Below the pieces are notes generated by a model that was given only the letters and a program-made list of their open reading frames with translations, ran no database searches and was not told where the DNA came from. A stretch of 7,451 nt of DNA, taken from NCBI GenBank assembly GCA_964195515.1, contig CAXMQO010000075.1:1-7451 (forward strand), in the 5' to 3' direction. The DNA comes from JAHEEL01 sp964195515. GTDB taxonomy: Bacteria; Actinomycetota; Acidimicrobiia; Spongiisociales; UBA5794. Positions 5,049 to 7,451 of the stretch are shown here, in pieces. The position numbers and the translations under genes are program-made. How positions within the stretch are numbered: position 1 is the stretch's first letter; each line of letters starts with the position of its first letter.

Positions 5049-7451
5049 GCTTCCAGTTGACCGCCGAACAGAGAGCCATCGTCGACTATCCGCTCGCTCC
5101 GCTTCGGGTGGCCGCCGGGGCCGGTACCGGGAAGACGACCACGATCGTGCTCCGCCTCAAGGCATTGATCGCCGACGACATCGAACCCGAATCGGCCCTC
5201 GGAATCACCTTCACGAACAAGGCCGCAGGAGAACTCGCCGACCGTCTCCGGTCCGAGTTCCCCAACCTGACCTCCGACGGCCGCGAGGTGCAGGTGGCGA
5301 CGTACCACGGTTTCGCCTACGAAGTACTTCGAGAGTTCGGTGCCTTCGTCGGAGTGGAACGCGACACCACCGTGATCGGTCCCGCTCATCAGCGCCAACT
5401 GATCGAGGAAGGACTCGGGCTTGTTCCCTACGATCATCTCGATCTGACCAAACCGCGCGGGATCATCGAGAAGGCATCCACGCTTGCGGGCCAGGTAGGT
5501 GACAATCTCCTCGACGCCGCCGACGTGCGATCGGCGGCACCCGCCACAGAGGCTCGCGATGAGGTGTGGGAGACCCGTCTCGAGCTTCTCTCTCTGGTGG
5601 ATGCGTACACGCACTCGAAGGCGGACATCGGTGTTGTTGACTACGCCGATCTCGTTGGGCGGGCCCACCGGCTCGTAACGGAGCACCCTTCCATCGCTAG
5701 GCGCATCCGTGACCGATATCGGGTGGTGCTTCTCGACGAGTACCAGGACACCGATCCGGCGCAGCGAGAACTCCTGCGCGCAGTATTCAGTGGCGGATTC
5801 CCCGTCACCGCCGTTGGCGATTCTGACCAAACGATCTACGAGTGGCGGGGCGCCTCCCGCCTGAACTTCGACGGCTTCGTCCGGCACTTTCCGAACCCCG
5901 ACGGCACCGCCGCTGCAACGCTGCCGCTCACACTCAACAGGCGGTCGGATCGAGTCATCCTCGACCTCGCGAACCGCGTCAGGGGGCGATTGCATGGTGA
6001 GGGACCATTCGATCCGCTCGAGCCTGGTCCCGGGGCGGGGATCGGCGAGATCAACACGGGATGGCTCGGGACCCGTGTCGAGGAAGCGGCGTGGATCGCC
6101 GCCCGGATCGAGGAAGCCCACAACGATGGAACACCCTGGAACGCGATCGCCGTCCTGGTTCGCAAGAACAGGGACATCGCTGCGATTCGGGAGGCCCTGC
6201 TATCGGCCGGGATCCCGACGGAGGTCGCATCCGTCGGAGGCCTGTTGGAGGTCCCGGAGATCGCCGAACTGCTGGCATGGCTGCAGGTTCTGGATGACCC
6301 CTCGAAATCAACGTCCCTCGCTCGGATCCTCCTCGGAAGCGCCTACCGATTGGGTCTCGGAGATCTGGCGCCGCTCGCCGCATGGGTTCGCAACCGCGAG
6401 CACCGGACCGACGCCGAACCCTCCCTCGTCGAGGCGATCGACCACATAGAGCAGATTCGCGGTTGCCGTCCAGAAGCGAAGCGACGTCTCAAGGAATTCC
6501 GAAGCCGCTACGGCCGACTGCTCGTGGAGGCGCAGAGTGTCCCGGTGCCCGATCTCTGCCGCAGCGTGCTGGCCGAGATGGACGCATGGACGGAAATCGA
6601 TTCGATGGATGAACACGCCGCCGTGTCCGCCCGACTGAACCTGTACCGATTCCTGGACCTCGTCGAGTCGTGGAAACCTGTCGTCGGGCGAGCCACGCTC
6701 GATTCGTTCCTGCAGTACATCCTCCTGTTGTCCGACGAGAACGCCCCGCAGGAACTGGATACCGTCTCCATCTCCCGCGGACCCGCGGTCGCGATGCTCA
6801 CGATCCATCGGGCGAAGGGGCTCGAATGGGACACGGTCGTGATCCCGTCGGTCGTCGATGGCGGATTCCCGTCGCGGTCCCGCTCGTACGCCAGCCCGAT
6901 CGACAAGGCCGAGTACCTGCCCTACTCACTGCGACTCGACGCCGAGAGCCTCCCCGACCTGAGCGGCGCCCAGAAACCGTCAGACCGAAACGCAATCCTC
7001 CGGGGTTATCACGAGGCGGAAGAGTGGCGGACGGCGTACGTGGCCGTCACACGGGCGCGGCACCAACTCGTCGTCACAGGCTCCCACCGCACCGCTGAAC
7101 GGAAGACGGCGCGGATCCCGTCGCCACTCTTCAAGATGGCGGCGGAGATCGGTGGCATGAATGTCGTAAAAGACGACCCTGGCCCCATTGAAGAACCCAA
7201 GTGGGAACCTCCCGGTCCGGCGCCCGATCCGCTCTTCACCGGGTCCGGGTGGGATGAGATACTCCGCCTAGCGGTGAACGACCCCGACTGGCTCAGCGCG
7301 TACCCGGAGTACGCACCGGTCGCCACGGTCAGGGCGTCCCAGCTGCGACTCGACCTCGAAGCACTCCCTCAGCCGGCGGTCGCAGACCGGCCCGTTGCGA
7401 AAACCACGTCGGTCACAGGCCTTGTCACCCTCGCACGATGCCCTCTGCAGT
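5045..7451 (+). CDS. adnB: AdnB-like UvrD helicase / nuclease, 3' end cut by window
   Basis: The frame is open for 802 codons to the window edge. It carries a complete SF1A motor: Q motif LTAEQRAIV (Q9), Walker A GAGTGKTT (K30), motif Ia TFTNKAAGELADR, motif Ic TYHGF, Walker B DEYQD (231-235), motif III GDSDQTIYEWRGA (D259, Q262, R268), IHRAKGLEWD (H588, K591) and motif VI AYVAVTRAR (R670). In motif VI, EEWR replaces the usual EERR. Between motifs V and VI is the PYSLRLD...LPDL segment. The visible end reads LVTLARCPLQ, with C799 the expected first cysteine of a C-terminal Fe-S RecB-type nuclease. That domain is therefore predicted just outside the window rather than seen. The start overlaps the adnA stop (ATGA) and follows a strong Shine-Dalgarno. 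This subunit would be the fully equipped motor of the pair. Reading it as a plain UvrD/PcrA is less likely, given the tail and its partner. Confidence 0.85.
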   Translation, partial: MSFQLTAEQRAIVDYPLAPLRVAAGAGTGKTTTIVLRLKALIADDIEPESALGITFTNKAAGELADRLRSEFPNLTSDGREVQVATYHGFAYEVLREFGAFVGVERDTTVIGPAHQRQLIEEGLGLVPYDHLDLTKPRGIIEKASTLAGQVGDNLLDAADVRSAAPATEARDEVWETRLELLSLVDAYTHSKADIGVVDYADLVGRAHRLVTEHPSIARRIRDRYRVVLLDEYQDTDPAQRELLRAVFSGGFPVTAVGDSDQTIYEWRGASRLNFDGFVRHFPNPDGTAAATLPLTLNRRSDRVILDLANRVRGRLHGEGPFDPLEPGPGAGIGEINTGWLGTRVEEAAWIAARIEEAHNDGTPWNAIAVLVRKNRDIAAIREALLSAGIPTEVASVGGLLEVPEIAELLAWLQVLDDPSKSTSLARILLGSAYRLGLGDLAPLAAWVRNREHRTDAEPSLVEAIDHIEQIRGCRPEAKRRLKEFRSRYGRLLVEAQSVPVPDLCRSVLAEMDAWTEIDSMDEHAAVSARLNLYRFLDLVESWKPVVGRATLDSFLQYILLLSDENAPQELDTVSISRGPAVAMLTIHRAKGLEWDTVVIPSVVDGGFPSRSRSYASPIDKAEYLPYSLRLDAESLPDLSGAQKPSDRNAILRGYHEAEEWRTAYVAVTRARHQLVVTGSHRTAERKTARIPSPLFKMAAEIGGMNVVKDDPGPIEEPKWEPPGPAPDPLFTGSGWDEILRLAVNDPDWLSAYPEYAPVATVRASQLRLDLEALPQPAVADRPVAKTTSVTGLVTLARCPLQ

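Larger units (their letters stand above)
857..7451 (+). other. Four-gene translationally coupled operon
   Basis: Nuclease, DUF488, AdnA-like and AdnB-like genes run in one direction with no gaps. Each junction is a 4-base overlap in which the start codon shares bases with the upstream stop: CTGA at 1660-1663, ATGA at 2082-2085 and ATGA at 5045-5048. No terminator or internal promoter is visible between genes. Co-transcription from the promoter at 844-849 is the simplest reading. The right end of the operon lies beyond the window. Confidence 0.8.

Noticed and set aside
4772..6121. Long minus-strand open frame of 449 codons across the adnA/adnB junction
   Set aside because: It lies wholly antisense to two well-supported genes, has no recognisable domain, and is rich in G, R, V and E as expected of a GC-rich shadow frame.

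Overview
The window is GC-rich, densely coded bacterial DNA. Its main content is a plus-strand DNA end-processing operon that begins near position 857 and runs off the right edge. Adjacent genes that each pair a UvrD-type motor with a C-terminal RecB-type nuclease match the AdnA/AdnB arrangement described in mycobacteria. The TANNNT -10 boxes placed 6-7 bases before start codons also fit Actinobacteria. I infer a high-GC actinobacterium outside the mycobacteria, perhaps Acidimicrobiia-like; the class-level guess is weak.

Layout. Positions 1-204 hold no gene I can support, only two short hairpins and a degenerate heptamer repeat. A small two-helix membrane protein is encoded on the minus strand at 205-459. 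Positions 460-856 form a divergent intergenic region with short dyads and a -10 box (844-849) immediately before the first operon gene. Four plus-strand genes follow: a stand-alone Fe-S RecB-like nuclease (857-1663), a DUF488 protein that appears to start at CTG (1660-2085), an AdnA-like helicase-nuclease (2082-5048), and an AdnB-like helicase-nuclease (5045 to the window end). AdnB is cut just as its nuclease domain begins.

How the genes work together. Each of the three junctions is a 4-base stop/start overlap (CTGA, ATGA, ATGA), so the four proteins are probably made from one message by coupled translation. The two motor-nucleases would form a heterodimer that resects double-strand breaks. 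The stand-alone nuclease has nearly the same active-site and cysteine layout as the AdnA C-terminal domain. The DUF488 protein belongs to a family with no established function. Its position between a nuclease and AdnAB makes it a candidate accessory factor, and this linkage is the most interesting feature of the window. I see no sign of a mobile element, CRISPR array, tRNA or rRNA.
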